A stretch of 64,000 bases of DNA from CAVRRZ01 sp963723745 (GCA_963723745.1 CAVRRZ010000006.1:186001-250000), one strand, 5' to 3'; counted from the stretch's first letter, positions 17,943 to 26,797 are shown. Notes: generated from the sequence alone by a model not told the origin. A program made the numbers and translations.

Positions 17943-19027
17943 CAGATGCGCTCCCGGTTCCAGTAGGTCGGGCCCACGGCCTCGGGGTAGTCGTCCAGGG
18001 CGATGAAGTAGCCCTCGTCGTCGACACCGATCGGTAGCTGCGGGAGAGCCCGTGTGGCCGGCCCGAACACGGGCTTGGCTCCCTCGGTGACTTGGAACTG
18101 CGACTGGTGGCAGGGGCAGAGGATGCGGCCGGTCTCCTGCTCGTACAGCGACACGGGGCAGCCGGCGTGCGTGCAGATCTTCGAGTACGCGACGTAGTCG
18201 CCGTAGCGGAAGTCCTCTGCGCCCGGGCGCGGCTCCAGGGCGTCGAGCTGCGCCGGGCGGAGTCGGATGAGCATGGTCGCGGCGTCGGTCTGCCGGTTGC
18301 CGCCGGGGACGGCCGGGAAGACGGTCTCCAGCGAGCCGGGCTCCATGTCCCCCGGGCGGATGGGGGTGCCGTCATAGCGCAGCAGCCGCACTCCGTCGGC
18401 CCACGACGTGGTGCCCAGCGGGTTGCCCTTGTTGGGATTCTTGATCAGGCCGCCCAGCGGCATGATCAGCATGGCCCCGAGACCAGCTCCCATCAGGAGC
18501 AGCGATCGCGTGATCACCTTGCGGCGGGCGAGCCCGCTGTTGTGGCCGGCCTGCACCAGGGTGGCGCCCGTGGTCATCCGCTCCAGCGGCGAGCTCTCGT
18601 GCTTGTCCTGCACGGCGGTCTCGTGCGGCAGCAACTTCTTGGTGAACACGACCAGGCCCGCACCCACGAACAGCAGCGACAGGCCCATGGTCAGCCCGAG
18701 CAGCGGCGTGAACAGGGAGCCCCAGATGTGGCCGCCGACCTCGAACTGCCAGTCCGGCAGGAACCAGCCCGAACCGACGTAGAAGAAGACGAAGAGGAAG
18801 GCGAACAGGCCGGCCAGGGAGAAGAGCAGCCCCACCTGGCGGACCGCGCGCCTCTCCATGGAGGAGCCGGGCGCCGGGCCGGGGTCGACGTGCAGCACCC
18901 GCACGTGGTCGAAGCGGGCCCCCAGCGCGTCGAGGTCTGCGCGGCTCATCGCCGCCAGCTGCTCCGGGGTGTACTCGTCGGCACGGGGTGCGTCGGCGAT
19001 GGTCCCCGTGTCGTCGCGCGTGGTCAC
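17942..19027 (-). CDS. qcrA: Cytochrome bc1 complex, Rieske iron-sulfur subunit
   Basis: About 361 residues with three membrane helices in the N-terminal half (LLFSLAGLFAFLFVFFYVG; TPLLGLTMGLSLLFVGAGLVV; SLLLMGAGLGAMLIMPLGGLI) and a C-terminal Rieske domain carrying CTHAGCPV and CPCHQSQF, which hold the [2Fe-2S] cluster through two Cys and two His. GTG 19027 is preferred over the longer frame because GAGGAGGAA precedes it and the extra residues upstream are low-complexity Arg/Ser. Confidence 0.94.
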   Translation of the reverse strand: MTTRDDTGTIADAPRADEYTPEQLAAMSRADLDALGARFDHVRVLHVDPGPAPGSSMERRAVRQVGLLFSLAGLFAFLFVFFYVGSGWFLPDWQFEVGGHIWGSLFTPLLGLTMGLSLLFVGAGLVVFTKKLLPHETAVQDKHESSPLERMTTGATLVQAGHNSGLARRKVITRSLLLMGAGLGAMLIMPLGGLIKNPNKGNPLGTTSWADGVRLLRYDGTPIRPGDMEPGSLETVFPAVPGGNRQTDAATMLIRLRPAQLDALEPRPGAEDFRYGDYVAYSKICTHAGCPVSLYEQETGRILCPCHQSQFQVTEGAKPVFGPATRALPQLPIGVDDEGYFIALDDYPEAVGPTYWNRERI

Positions 19028-19100
19028 GCTTCCTCCTCGTTGCCGGCCGCGCGCCGGCGGGTCGCCGCGGCCGTGGTCCCTGTCGCTCCGGTGGGGGCGC

Positions 19101-19931
19101 TCACGCCTTCGTGCCGATCCAGTAGACGCCGAACAGGAGGGCGCCCATGCCGACGACCCAGATGACCAGGCCCTCGCTGACCGGACCGACGCGGCCGACA
19201 CTGGCACCGCCGGGGTCCTCGATGCTGTTGATCGTCTGGACGTAGTTGATGATCGCCCGCTTCTCCTCGGGCGTCAGCTGGCCGTCACCGAAGACCGGCA
19301 TGTTCTCGGGGCCGGTCAGCATTGCGGTGTAGATCTCGAGGTCGTTGCTGTCCTCGAGGCTCGGCGCGGCCTTGCCGGAGGAGAGTGCGCCGCCCTGACC
19401 GACGAAGTTGTGGCAGGACGCGCAGTTGAGCCGGAAGAGCTCACCGCCCTCGGCGAGGTCGCCGTCGCGCAGGTCGCCGGAGGGCAGCGTGGGGCCGCCG
19501 CCGTTGGCCTGGACGTAGGCCATCAGCTGGTCGATCTCCTCGTCCGAGAAGACCGCCGGCTTGTCGGCGGCATCGGCCTCCTGGCGGGCCATCGGCATGC
19601 GACCGGTGTGGACCTGGAAGTACACCGACGCCGCGCCGACGCCGATCAGCGAGGGCCCGCGGCCGGGCACGCCCTCGAGGTTGTCGCCGTGGCAGGTGAT
19701 GCAGCTGCGGGTGTACAGGTCGCGGCCGGCCTCGACGGCGCTGGACTCGCCGTCGCTGCCCGCGTCCGCGGCGTTCGCGGGGGCGAACGCCGAGTACACG
19801 GCGCCGGTCAGGAAGAGACCGGCGAGCAGGGCGGCGACGTTTCCGAACCGTCGGCGCTGCTTGGAGCGGCGGCGGGCACGGGCGGCGGCGGCAGGTGCGG
19901 AGGAACCGGACTGCGGGAGCTGAGTGGACAC
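19101..19931 (-). CDS. qcrC: Cytochrome bc1 complex, dihaem cytochrome c subunit
   Basis: A 276-residue QcrC, the fused cytochrome cc that replaces soluble cytochrome c in actinobacteria. N-terminal anchor about residues 30-50; haem motifs CITCH (Cys77/Cys80/His81) and CASCH near residue 170; C-terminal helix GLVIWVVGMGALLFGVYWIG. It carries electrons from the Rieske centre to CtaC. Starts at GTG 19931, 7 nt after the end of ctaE. Confidence 0.95.
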   Translation of the reverse strand: MSTQLPQSGSSAPAAAARARRRSKQRRRFGNVAALLAGLFLTGAVYSAFAPANAADAGSDGESSAVEAGRDLYTRSCITCHGDNLEGVPGRGPSLIGVGAASVYFQVHTGRMPMARQEADAADKPAVFSDEEIDQLMAYVQANGGGPTLPSGDLRDGDLAEGGELFRLNCASCHNFVGQGGALSSGKAAPSLEDSNDLEIYTAMLTGPENMPVFGDGQLTPEEKRAIINYVQTINSIEDPGGASVGRVGPVSEGLVIWVVGMGALLFGVYWIGTKA

Positions 19932-19938
19932 CGTTTCC

Positions 19939-20553
19939 CTAGCGGATCAGGTAGATCGTGACGAACAGCCCGATCCACACGACGTCGACGAAGTGCCAGT
20001 AGTAGGAGACCACGATCGCGGAGGTCGCCTGCGCAGGCGTAAAACGGCCCATGGTGGACCGGATGAGTATGTAGATGAACGCGACCAGGCCGCCGATGAC
20101 GTGCAGTCCGTGGAAGCCGGTGGCGAGGTAGAACACCGATCCGTAGGTGGAGGACTGGAGCGTCGTCCCGTCCTCGACCAGGAGGACGTACTCGTAGCCC
20201 TGACCCAGCACGAAGACCAGGCCCATCACGAACGTGATCGTGAACCAGCGACGCAGGCCGTAGACGTTGCCCTGCTCGGCCGCGAACACGCCGAACTGAC
20301 AGGTCACCGACGACAGCACGAGGATGGTCGTGATCGTCAGCGCGTACGGCAGGTTCAGATGCGTGGGCTCTGGGGGCCAGGCGCCGTCTCCCGCCCGGGC
20401 TCGCGCGGTGAAGTACATGGCGAAGAGCCCGGCGAAGAACATCAGCTCGCTGGAGAGCCAGACGATCGTGCCGACGCTGACCATGTTCGGTCGAGTCAGC
20501 GAGTGCACCCGTGAGGTGTCGAAGGTGCTGCTCGCAACGGGGGCCGTTGTCAC
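19939..20553 (-). CDS. ctaE: Cytochrome c oxidase subunit III
   Basis: A 204-residue five-helix subunit III (short actinobacterial form) with VWLSSELMFFAGLFAMYF, TGFHGLHVIGGLVAFIYI and VSYYWHFVDVVWIGLFV. First gene of ctaE-qcrC-qcrA-qcrB. I set the start at GTG 20553 (TTAPVASSTFDTSRVHSL) because residues further upstream are low-complexity and out of character. There is no clear Shine-Dalgarno. Confidence 0.94.
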   Translation of the reverse strand: MTTAPVASSTFDTSRVHSLTRPNMVSVGTIVWLSSELMFFAGLFAMYFTARARAGDGAWPPEPTHLNLPYALTITTILVLSSVTCQFGVFAAEQGNVYGLRRWFTITFVMGLVFVLGQGYEYVLLVEDGTTLQSSTYGSVFYLATGFHGLHVIGGLVAFIYILIRSTMGRFTPAQATSAIVVSYYWHFVDVVWIGLFVTIYLIR

Positions 20554-20690
20554 GGGGTCATCATGGCATCGGCCGGTGCCGGACAACGACTGCGGGTCGG
20601 CGGCGTGCCGCCGTCCGTGACCTGTCCGATACCGAGTGGTGCGCGGTGGTGCGCGAAAGTCGCTGTCGGCGGGCACTAGGCTCGGTTCCC

Positions 20691-21113
20691 GTGAGCTCCG
20701 CCGAGACGTATTCCACACCGGCCAGCGTGCTGGTCTACAGCCACCGTCCCGAGGTTCGGGCGGCTGTCCGGACGGCGATCGGCCGCCGGCCCGCGCCGGA
20801 TGTGGGGCCGCTGCACTGGGTGGAGTGCTCGACCGGCGACGAGGTCGTGGAGGCCGTCCGGGCCGGCGGGGTGGACCTCTGCATCCTCGACGGCGAGGCG
20901 CAGCCGACCGGCGGCCTGGCCCTGAGCCGGCAGTTGGAGGAGGAGGTGGCCGACCGGCCGCCCGTCTGCGTCCTGATCGCCCGTCAGGTCGACCGCTGGC
21001 TGGCGCACTGGTCGATGGCGGAGGCCACGCTGCACTTCCCCGTCGACCCGCTCACCGCCCCGGGCGTGGTGGCCGACCTGCTCCGCGCCGGCCGGCCGGC
21101 CGTCCGGCGCTGA
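20691..21113 (+). CDS. Response-regulator-receiver-like protein without output domain
   Basis: A 140-residue protein with an alpha/beta receiver-like fold (ASVLVYSHRPEVRAAVRTAIG, GGVDLCILDGEAQPTGGLAL, PPVCVLIARQVDRWLA). An Asp sits at the expected phosphoacceptor position in CILDG. There is no DNA-binding domain. TAGGCT at 20677-20682 lies 8 nt before GTG 20691, so it is probably leaderless. It precedes trpD by 10 nt and is likely cotranscribed; divergent from ctaE. Its signalling partner is unknown. Confidence 0.7.
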   Translation: MSSAETYSTPASVLVYSHRPEVRAAVRTAIGRRPAPDVGPLHWVECSTGDEVVEAVRAGGVDLCILDGEAQPTGGLALSRQLEEEVADRPPVCVLIARQVDRWLAHWSMAEATLHFPVDPLTAPGVVADLLRAGRPAVRR

Positions 21114-21123
21114 TCCCGTCCCG

Positions 21124-22167
21124 GTGACCGGCGGCGGGCCCACCTGGCCGGCTCTGCTCAACCGTCTCCTGGCCGGTCGCGACCTCGCGGCCGCCGAGAC
21201 GGCCTGGGCGATGCGCGAGGTGATGACCGGCGAGGCGACACCCGCGCAGATCGCGGCGTTCGTCGTCGCCCTGCGCGCCAAGGGGGAGTCACCCGAGGAG
21301 GTCACCGGCCTGGCGACGGCCATGCTCGAGGCCGCGACGCCCGTCATGCTGCCGATGGCCACGGTCGACATCGTCGGCACGGGCGGCGACGGTGCGCACA
21401 CCGTCAACATCTCCACGATGGCGGCGGTGGTCACCGCGGCCGCCGGCGTGCCCGTCGCCAAGCACGGCAACCGCGCCGCGTCGTCGTCCTCCGGCGCGGC
21501 CGACGTGCTGGAGGCGCTGGGTGTCGCCATCGACCTGCCCGCCCCCGCCGTCGCGCGGTGCGTCGGCGACGCGGGCATCGGCTTCTTCTTCGCGCCCGTC
21601 TTCCATCCCGGCATGCGCCACGCGGGCGCGCCCCGGAGAGAGATGGGCATCGCCACCGTCTTCAACTTCCTCGGTCCGCTCACGAACCCCGCGCGACCGG
21701 CGGCGGCCGCGGTCGGCTGCGCCGATGCCCGCATGGCGCCGGTGCTGGCCGCAGTGCTCGCGGGTCGGGGCACGCGCGCCCTGGTGTTCCGTGGGGACGA
21801 CGGCCTCGACGAGCTCACGACCATGACCACCTCGACGGTCTGGGTGGTCCGCAACGGTGAGGTGGAACCCGACCGCGTCGATCCCACGGCGCTCGGGATC
21901 GCGACCCCGGCCCCCGATGCGCTCCGCGGGGGCGACGCCCGGGCCAACGCGGAGGTGTTCCGGCGGCTGGTCGGTGGTGAGCGCGGTCCCGTGCGCGACG
22001 CCGTGCTGCTCAACGCCGCCGCGGCGCTCGCGGCCTTCGAGGAGCGCGCTGAGCGGCTGCACGATGCTCTCGCTGCCGGTATCGACCGGGCCGCCGCGGC
22101 CATCGACGACGGCCGCGCCGACGCGCTGCTGCGACGGTGGGTCGAGGTCAGCTCGGCGGCTCGCTGA
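21124..22167 (+). CDS. trpD: Anthranilate phosphoribosyltransferase
   Basis: A 347-residue enzyme joining anthranilate and PRPP in tryptophan synthesis. Motifs: GTGGDGAHTVNIST (PRPP diphosphate site), KHGNRAASSSSGAADVLEALG and FNFLGPLTNPARP. GTG start after a weak ribosome binding site. The gene lies alone, away from other trp genes, as in M. tuberculosis (Rv2192c). It converges on the Lrp-like gene with only 7 bp between stops and no hairpin. Confidence 0.95.
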   Translation: MTGGGPTWPALLNRLLAGRDLAAAETAWAMREVMTGEATPAQIAAFVVALRAKGESPEEVTGLATAMLEAATPVMLPMATVDIVGTGGDGAHTVNISTMAAVVTAAAGVPVAKHGNRAASSSSGAADVLEALGVAIDLPAPAVARCVGDAGIGFFFAPVFHPGMRHAGAPRREMGIATVFNFLGPLTNPARPAAAAVGCADARMAPVLAAVLAGRGTRALVFRGDDGLDELTTMTTSTVWVVRNGEVEPDRVDPTALGIATPAPDALRGGDARANAEVFRRLVGGERGPVRDAVLLNAAAALAAFEERAERLHDALAAGIDRAAAAIDDGRADALLRRWVEVSSAAR

Positions 22168-22174
22168 GCCCGGA

Positions 22175-22462
22175 TCAGTCGGTGGACTCGAAGCCGATCG
22201 AGAAGGCCGCCTCGAGGTCGTGCCGGGAGTAGGCGCGGAAGGCGATGTGTGTCTCGGTCTCCAGCACGCCGGGCACCTTGTTGATCCGCCCGGCCACCAC
22301 GTCGGCGACCTGCTCGAACTCCCGGACCCGGACGATGGCGATGAGGTCGACCTCACCCGCGGTGGAGTAGACCTCGCTGACGCCGTCGAGGTCGGCGACC
22401 GCCTCGGCCACCTCGGGGATGGAGTCGGTGGCCGCGTCGATCATGACGATGGCGGTGATCAT
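22175..22462 (-). CDS. Lrp/AsnC ligand-binding (RAM) domain protein without HTH
   Basis: A 95-residue stand-alone RAM domain (MITAIVMIDAATDSIPEVAEAV ... VYSTAGEVDLIAIVRV ... PGVLETETHIAFRAYSRHD). It lacks the DNA-binding half of Lrp/AsnC regulators. Such proteins form oligomers that bind amino acids. Its ATG overlaps the stop of the upstream nuclease gene by 4 bp (ATGA), so translation is coupled. Target unknown. Confidence 0.85.
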   Translation of the reverse strand: MITAIVMIDAATDSIPEVAEAVADLDGVSEVYSTAGEVDLIAIVRVREFEQVADVVAGRINKVPGVLETETHIAFRAYSRHDLEAAFSIGFESTD

Positions 22463-24312
22463 GTCCGGGATGCTAGCCGCGGCGAGGTGGGGGAGGCGGC
22501 TGACCGGCCGGTCCGGCCGCTCACCCGCTCGGGCCGAGCGCGCGTACCGAGCGACCGGTCGTCGGCGAAGGGGTCGCGGACGGCGTGGCCGGCCTCGACG
22601 CGGTCGAGGAAGGTCGCGAACGGGCCGATGCCGGGGGCGGGGCACGCCAGCGTGCCGGTCAGCTCGACGAGCCGGGTGCGGGGCTTCTCCATCCAGCGCA
22701 GGATCAGCTCGGTCTCGTCGACCGAGGCCGCCGCCTCGCCGTCCGGACCGCTGGGCGTCTCGGCCGTCGTGAGCAGGCCGGCCAGCGTGCCGCGGACGGA
22801 CACTCCGCGCGCCGCGCACCCGGCGGCCACCAGACGCCCCCGGCGGACGACGGCCAGCTGCCAGCCGCCGGAGCCGTCGGGGCGGGCGAGGACGAGCTCC
22901 GGGACGGCGGCGAGCGAGGCGAGTCGCTGCCTGCGTCGCACCGCGCGGACCAGGACCGCGATGCGGTCGCGCAGGAGCGCCGCGTCCTCGTAGCGCTCCT
23001 CGGCTGCGAGCCGGTCGACGCGGGCGAGCAGCGGGGTGACCAGCGCCCGGGGATCGTGGTCGACCGCAGCGCGGAACACCGCCGTGACCGCGGCGTAGTC
23101 GCCGGGGGACTGGGCGCCGGTGCACGGTGCGCCGCAGCGGCCCATGCCGGCGAGGGCGCACGCGCTCGTCGGCATCCGGGGGGAGAGGCGTGCGGTGCAC
23201 TGCCGCAGGGGGATCGCCTCGTGCACCGCTGCTGCCGCCGCGTCGGCCGCCCGGCGGTCGGGGAACGGGCCGAGGAAGACGCCCGTGCCCGGCCGTACCC
23301 GCCGCACCACCGACAGGCGGGGGAAGGGCTCCTCGGTGAGCCGCAACCACAGGGCCCGCTCAGGAAAGCGGGACCGCCGGTTGTACCGGGGCTTGTGCTC
23401 GGCGATCAGGCGCAGTTCGCGTACCGCCGCCTCCAGCGCGTGGGCGCAGGCGATCGCCTCGACACGCTGGGCCAGGCCGACCATCTCGGTGATCTGGCTG
23501 CGCTGCTCCCCGGAGGTGAAGTAGCTGCGGACGCGACTGCGCAGATCGCCGGAGGTGCCGACGTAGAGCGGCTCGTCCCGCGGACCGCGGAAGAGGTACA
23601 CCCCCGGGCCCGAGGGGACGTCGTCGGCCAGGTGGCGCTTGCGTCGCCGCTGCGGGTCGACCTGCCGGGTGAGTCCGGCGAGCTCCTCGAGCGTGGTCAC
23701 GCCCAGCGGGCCGAGCCGCTCGAAGAGGCCGTGGAGGACGTCGACGGTGGCGCGGGCGTCGGCGAGGGCGCGGTGGCAGGGCTCGGTGCGGGTGGCGAAG
23801 TAGGGCGCCAGCGTGGCCAGCTTGCAGTTGGGCACTTCGTCGCGGGTGAGCAGCCGGCGGGCGAGGACGGCGGTGTCGACCGACCCGGCCGCCGGCCAGG
23901 GAATCGCGTTCTCGGCGCAGGCGGCCTTGAGGAAGCCGATGTCGAACGGTGCGTTGTGGGCCACCAGCACGGCGCCGCGGGCGAACTCGAGGAAGCCCGG
24001 GAGCACCGCGCCGATACGGGGCGCGGCGACGACCATCGCGGTCGTGATCCCGGTCAGGACGCTGATGTAGGGCGGGATCTCCTCTCCGGGATCGACGAGG
24101 GTCTGGAACTCGCCCAGGATCTCGCCGCCGCGGACCTTCACCGCGCCGATCTCGGTGATCGCGCTGTCCTTCGGCGACCCGCCGGTGGTCTCGAGGTCGA
24201 CGACCACGAAGGTGACCTCCGCGAGCGGGGTCCCGAGCTCGTCGATCGTTCCCTGCTCGTAGCGGGTCGCCGCGGTGGAGGGGGGCACGGTGCGGACGGT
24301 AGGTCGGGGCAC
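22459..24312 (-). CDS. DEDDh 3'-5' exonuclease fused to GIY-YIG nuclease (Cho/UvrC-like)
   Basis: About 617 residues. N-terminal DnaQ-type exonuclease with DLETTGGSPKDSAITEIGAV (ExoI), VLVAHNAPFDIGFL (ExoII) and HRALADARATVDVL (ExoIII). It is followed by a GIY-YIG domain (GPGVYLFRGPRDEPLYVGTSGDLRSRVRSYF in two parts) and a UvrC-like C-terminal region with a UVR-like helix (RLAAEERYEDAALLRDRI). Rv2191 has this architecture. Likely a DNA repair nuclease; substrate not established. I place the start at GTG 24312 (PRPTVRTVPPSTAATRYEQ). Coupled to the RAM-domain gene. Confidence 0.88.
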   Translation of the reverse strand: MPRPTVRTVPPSTAATRYEQGTIDELGTPLAEVTFVVVDLETTGGSPKDSAITEIGAVKVRGGEILGEFQTLVDPGEEIPPYISVLTGITTAMVVAAPRIGAVLPGFLEFARGAVLVAHNAPFDIGFLKAACAENAIPWPAAGSVDTAVLARRLLTRDEVPNCKLATLAPYFATRTEPCHRALADARATVDVLHGLFERLGPLGVTTLEELAGLTRQVDPQRRRKRHLADDVPSGPGVYLFRGPRDEPLYVGTSGDLRSRVRSYFTSGEQRSQITEMVGLAQRVEAIACAHALEAAVRELRLIAEHKPRYNRRSRFPERALWLRLTEEPFPRLSVVRRVRPGTGVFLGPFPDRRAADAAAAAVHEAIPLRQCTARLSPRMPTSACALAGMGRCGAPCTGAQSPGDYAAVTAVFRAAVDHDPRALVTPLLARVDRLAAEERYEDAALLRDRIAVLVRAVRRRQRLASLAAVPELVLARPDGSGGWQLAVVRRGRLVAAGCAARGVSVRGTLAGLLTTAETPSGPDGEAAASVDETELILRWMEKPRTRLVELTGTLACPAPGIGPFATFLDRVEAGHAVRDPFADDRSLGTRARPERVSGRTGRSAASPTSPRLASRT

Positions 24313-24508
24313 TGACAGTCCCGGGGACGCGCGCCGCAGGCGTGCCGGAGCGACCGACCCGTCCCCGTCCCGTGGCGGTCGCCCGGACGGGGATCGACGT
24401 GGCCGTTCACCTGGCGCGTCGCCCCCGTGCAGTCCACCATCGTGCTCGCCCGCTACGCGCACCCGCGCGGACGTGGACCGCCGACGTCGTGTCCGAGGAG
24501 GTCGCCGA

Positions 24509-26263
24509 ATGCACCCGCGCGCGCGGCGTCCTTCTCCGACGCGGTCCGGCCGGCCGGCCGCGACCGGGTTCCTGGTTCTCGCCCTGGGGGTCGGGCTGCT
24601 CGGCCCCGGCGCCGGTCCGGCGTCGGCCGACCCGAGTGATCAGCCGGGTGGGACCACGGCCGTCCTCGAGAGCGACGCGCTGGACCGGTTGCAGCGACGC
24701 GCCTCGGAGGTGCAGAAGGATCTGCAGGCCCAGCAGGCGAAGGTCGCGGAGGCCCGCCGCGCGCTGCGCGAGGCCGAGGCGGCGGTCACGACCGCCGAGG
24801 CCGCGCTCAGCGACGCCGAAGGGGTGCTCGCCGAGCACCAGGAGGTCGTCGCCGGGTACGCGCGGGCCGTCTACCGCGACAGGGGTGCGTTGAGCCCGCT
24901 GACGCTCCTGCTCACCGGCGGGGACCCGGGCGAGATGGTGAGGGCGCTCGGCTTCCTGGACGCCGTGGACCGGCACGCCGCCGACGTCATCGGCGTGGCC
25001 GAGGATCACCGGCAGGCGGCGCTCGCCGAGCGCGAGCGGGCGGGCGCCGCCCTGACGCGGGCGCGCGAGCGGGCCGACGAGGTCGCCGCGCGCGTCGCGG
25101 AGCTGGAGGACGCGGCGGCCGCGGTCACCGACGAGCTGGACGAGGCCCTCGCCGTCGTCGACGCCCAGCTCGCGGACCTGCAGCGCGAACAGATCGAGGT
25201 CAACGAGCAGACCGCCGCGAACTGGCAGGCCTACCTGGACCAGCTCGGCGCGGCCGGCGTCGACCCGCCGTCGGCCGCCGAGCTGCGCGACCCGGCGGCG
25301 TCGCTGCCGGACGGACTGGTGCCGATCGCCTCCGACGGCGGAGGAGCCCAGCGGGGCGCGGCACAGCTGCCCCGCCGGCCGACCTCGTTGCTGGTGCTCC
25401 CGCAGGAGACGCTCGACGCGGTGAGCGGCGCCATGGACACCCTCGGGCTGCCCTACGCGCCGGGCACCAGTGGGCCGGAGTCCTGGAGCTGCGGTTCCCT
25501 GGTCCGGGCCGTCTACGGATCGGGGGGCATCGAGCTGCCGGGCAACCAGGGAGAGCTGTTCGCCGTCACCCAGCCCGTCCCGCCGGCCGATCTGCTCCCG
25601 GGGGACCTGGTGTTCCTCGGCACCGAGGAGTCGGGGCTCGGACACGTCGGCATCGCCCTGGACGTCAAGACCATGCTCGCCGCCGACGCGCGTGCCGGGG
25701 CGGTCGTCGTCCGGACCCTGCCGACCGACGAGGTGGTCGGCATCGCGCGGCCGAGCACCGGACGCCGGACGGCGGTGCAGGCGCCCGGCCCGGTGGACGG
25801 GGCGCTGCGCGTGGAGTGCGGCAACACCGTCTACCCGCCCAGCTTCGACGGCGCACGCGAGTGGGGCGGGTACCCGAACGGCCTGATCCCGCCCAGCGCC
25901 ATGTGCGAGCTCGGCGTGTCAGGCCACCGGCTGCGCTGCGACGCGGCGGCCGCCTGGCGGGCGATGGCCGCCGCATTCGCCGCCGACTTCGGGACCCGCA
26001 TGTGCATCACCGACTCCTACCGGACCTATGCCAGCCAGGTCCGGCTGTACGGGCAGAAACCGGCCCTGGCCGCGGTGCCGGGCACGAGCAACCACGGCTG
26101 GGGCCTGGCGGTCGACCTGTGCGGAGGGATCGAGTCCTTCGGGACGCCGCAGTACGCATGGATGGTCGCCAACGCCGGTCGCTTCGGATGGCTGCACCCC
26201 GAGTGGGCCGATCCTGGCAACGGCCGCGAGGAGCCCTGGCACTGGGAGTACGCCTCCAGCTGA
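24509..26263 (+). CDS. Secreted coiled-coil NlpC/P60 - M15 D,D-carboxypeptidase fusion
   Basis: A 584-residue exported cell-wall enzyme with four parts. A signal peptide ends near GPASADPSD. A coiled coil (about residues 50-250) carries repeated Ala/Glu/Arg heptads. An NlpC/P60-like domain (about 305-440) has Cys328 in SWSCGSLVRAVYG and His in GLGHVGIALD. A C-terminal VanY/M15 domain has CITDSYRTYASQ, GTSNHGWGLAVDLCGG and EPWHWEYA, covering the zinc ligands. The usual DCSG before the nucleophile is SCGS here, so endopeptidase activity is uncertain; the M15 site looks complete. ATG 24509 follows GAGGAGG. A second NlpC/P60 gene lies at 27073. Confidence 0.88.
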   Translation: MHPRARRPSPTRSGRPAATGFLVLALGVGLLGPGAGPASADPSDQPGGTTAVLESDALDRLQRRASEVQKDLQAQQAKVAEARRALREAEAAVTTAEAALSDAEGVLAEHQEVVAGYARAVYRDRGALSPLTLLLTGGDPGEMVRALGFLDAVDRHAADVIGVAEDHRQAALAERERAGAALTRARERADEVAARVAELEDAAAAVTDELDEALAVVDAQLADLQREQIEVNEQTAANWQAYLDQLGAAGVDPPSAAELRDPAASLPDGLVPIASDGGGAQRGAAQLPRRPTSLLVLPQETLDAVSGAMDTLGLPYAPGTSGPESWSCGSLVRAVYGSGGIELPGNQGELFAVTQPVPPADLLPGDLVFLGTEESGLGHVGIALDVKTMLAADARAGAVVVRTLPTDEVVGIARPSTGRRTAVQAPGPVDGALRVECGNTVYPPSFDGAREWGGYPNGLIPPSAMCELGVSGHRLRCDAAAAWRAMAAAFAADFGTRMCITDSYRTYASQVRLYGQKPALAAVPGTSNHGWGLAVDLCGGIESFGTPQYAWMVANAGRFGWLHPEWADPGNGREEPWHWEYASS

Positions 26264-26338
26264 CCGGCGTCTCCTCGCGCCGGCGGAAATGTCGGTGGGC
26301 GCTCCTACGGTCCGGGCAGTACTCACGGAGGAGACCCC

Positions 26339-26635
26339 ATGCTGATCGACTGCGACACCTGCACTGTTCGCGGCACCGGCTGCGCCGACTGCGTCGTCAC
26401 CGTCCTGCTCGGTGCCCCACCGGGGTGGTCGGGCACCGATCCGGTCGTTGTGCCGATGCCGGCCCGAGCCCGTGCCGACGGGGTGGGCGAGGACGGCATC
26501 TCGCCCGTGCCCGGCGTCGTCGTGGAGTTCGACGACGTCGAGCGGCGGGCCGTGCGCGCGCTGGCCGAGGGCGGGCTGATCCCGCCACTGCGGCACCGCC
26601 CGGCCGAAGGCCGGAGTGCCGGCGGGGCACGCTGA
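26339..26635 (+). CDS. Small Cys-rich protein with two CxxC motifs
   Basis: A 98-residue protein whose N-terminus MLIDCDTCTVRGTGCADCVV has two CxxC pairs (Cys5/8 and Cys15/18), suggesting a zinc or Fe-S site. It continues with a short hydrophobic patch and an acidic region (GVVVEFDDVERRAVRALAEGGLIPP). GGAGGAG precedes the ATG. The family recurs beside NlpC/P60 genes in actinobacteria, but I know of no function for it. Confidence 0.75.
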   Translation: MLIDCDTCTVRGTGCADCVVTVLLGAPPGWSGTDPVVVPMPARARADGVGEDGISPVPGVVVEFDDVERRAVRALAEGGLIPPLRHRPAEGRSAGGAR

Positions 26636-26797
26636 GCGAGGCTCCGGCCGGTTCACGAACGGGTGAACGTCGACCCGACTCAGGGGTTGTGAGCGATGTC
26701 TCGTGCAGGCCGTCCATCACGCAGGGTGAGCGGGAATCGCGCCCCGGCCGTCGGCCGATACCACATCCGCGCGCGGCCGGCCGCCCGCGGCTCGCAT

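Noticed and set aside
16506..17966. 486-codon plus-strand frame opposite qcrB
   Set aside because: Antisense shadow of the cytochrome b gene, with biased Asp/Glu/Gln/Arg composition and no motif.
21124..22167. Attenuator or T-box before trpD
   Set aside because: trpD starts 10 nt after the receiver-like gene, leaving no leader, and no Trp-codon run or T-box motif is present.
22459..24312. A complete UvrC
   Set aside because: The DnaQ domain comes first and the C-terminal RNase H-like/HhH half of UvrC is missing; it is the DnaQ/GIY-YIG fusion type.
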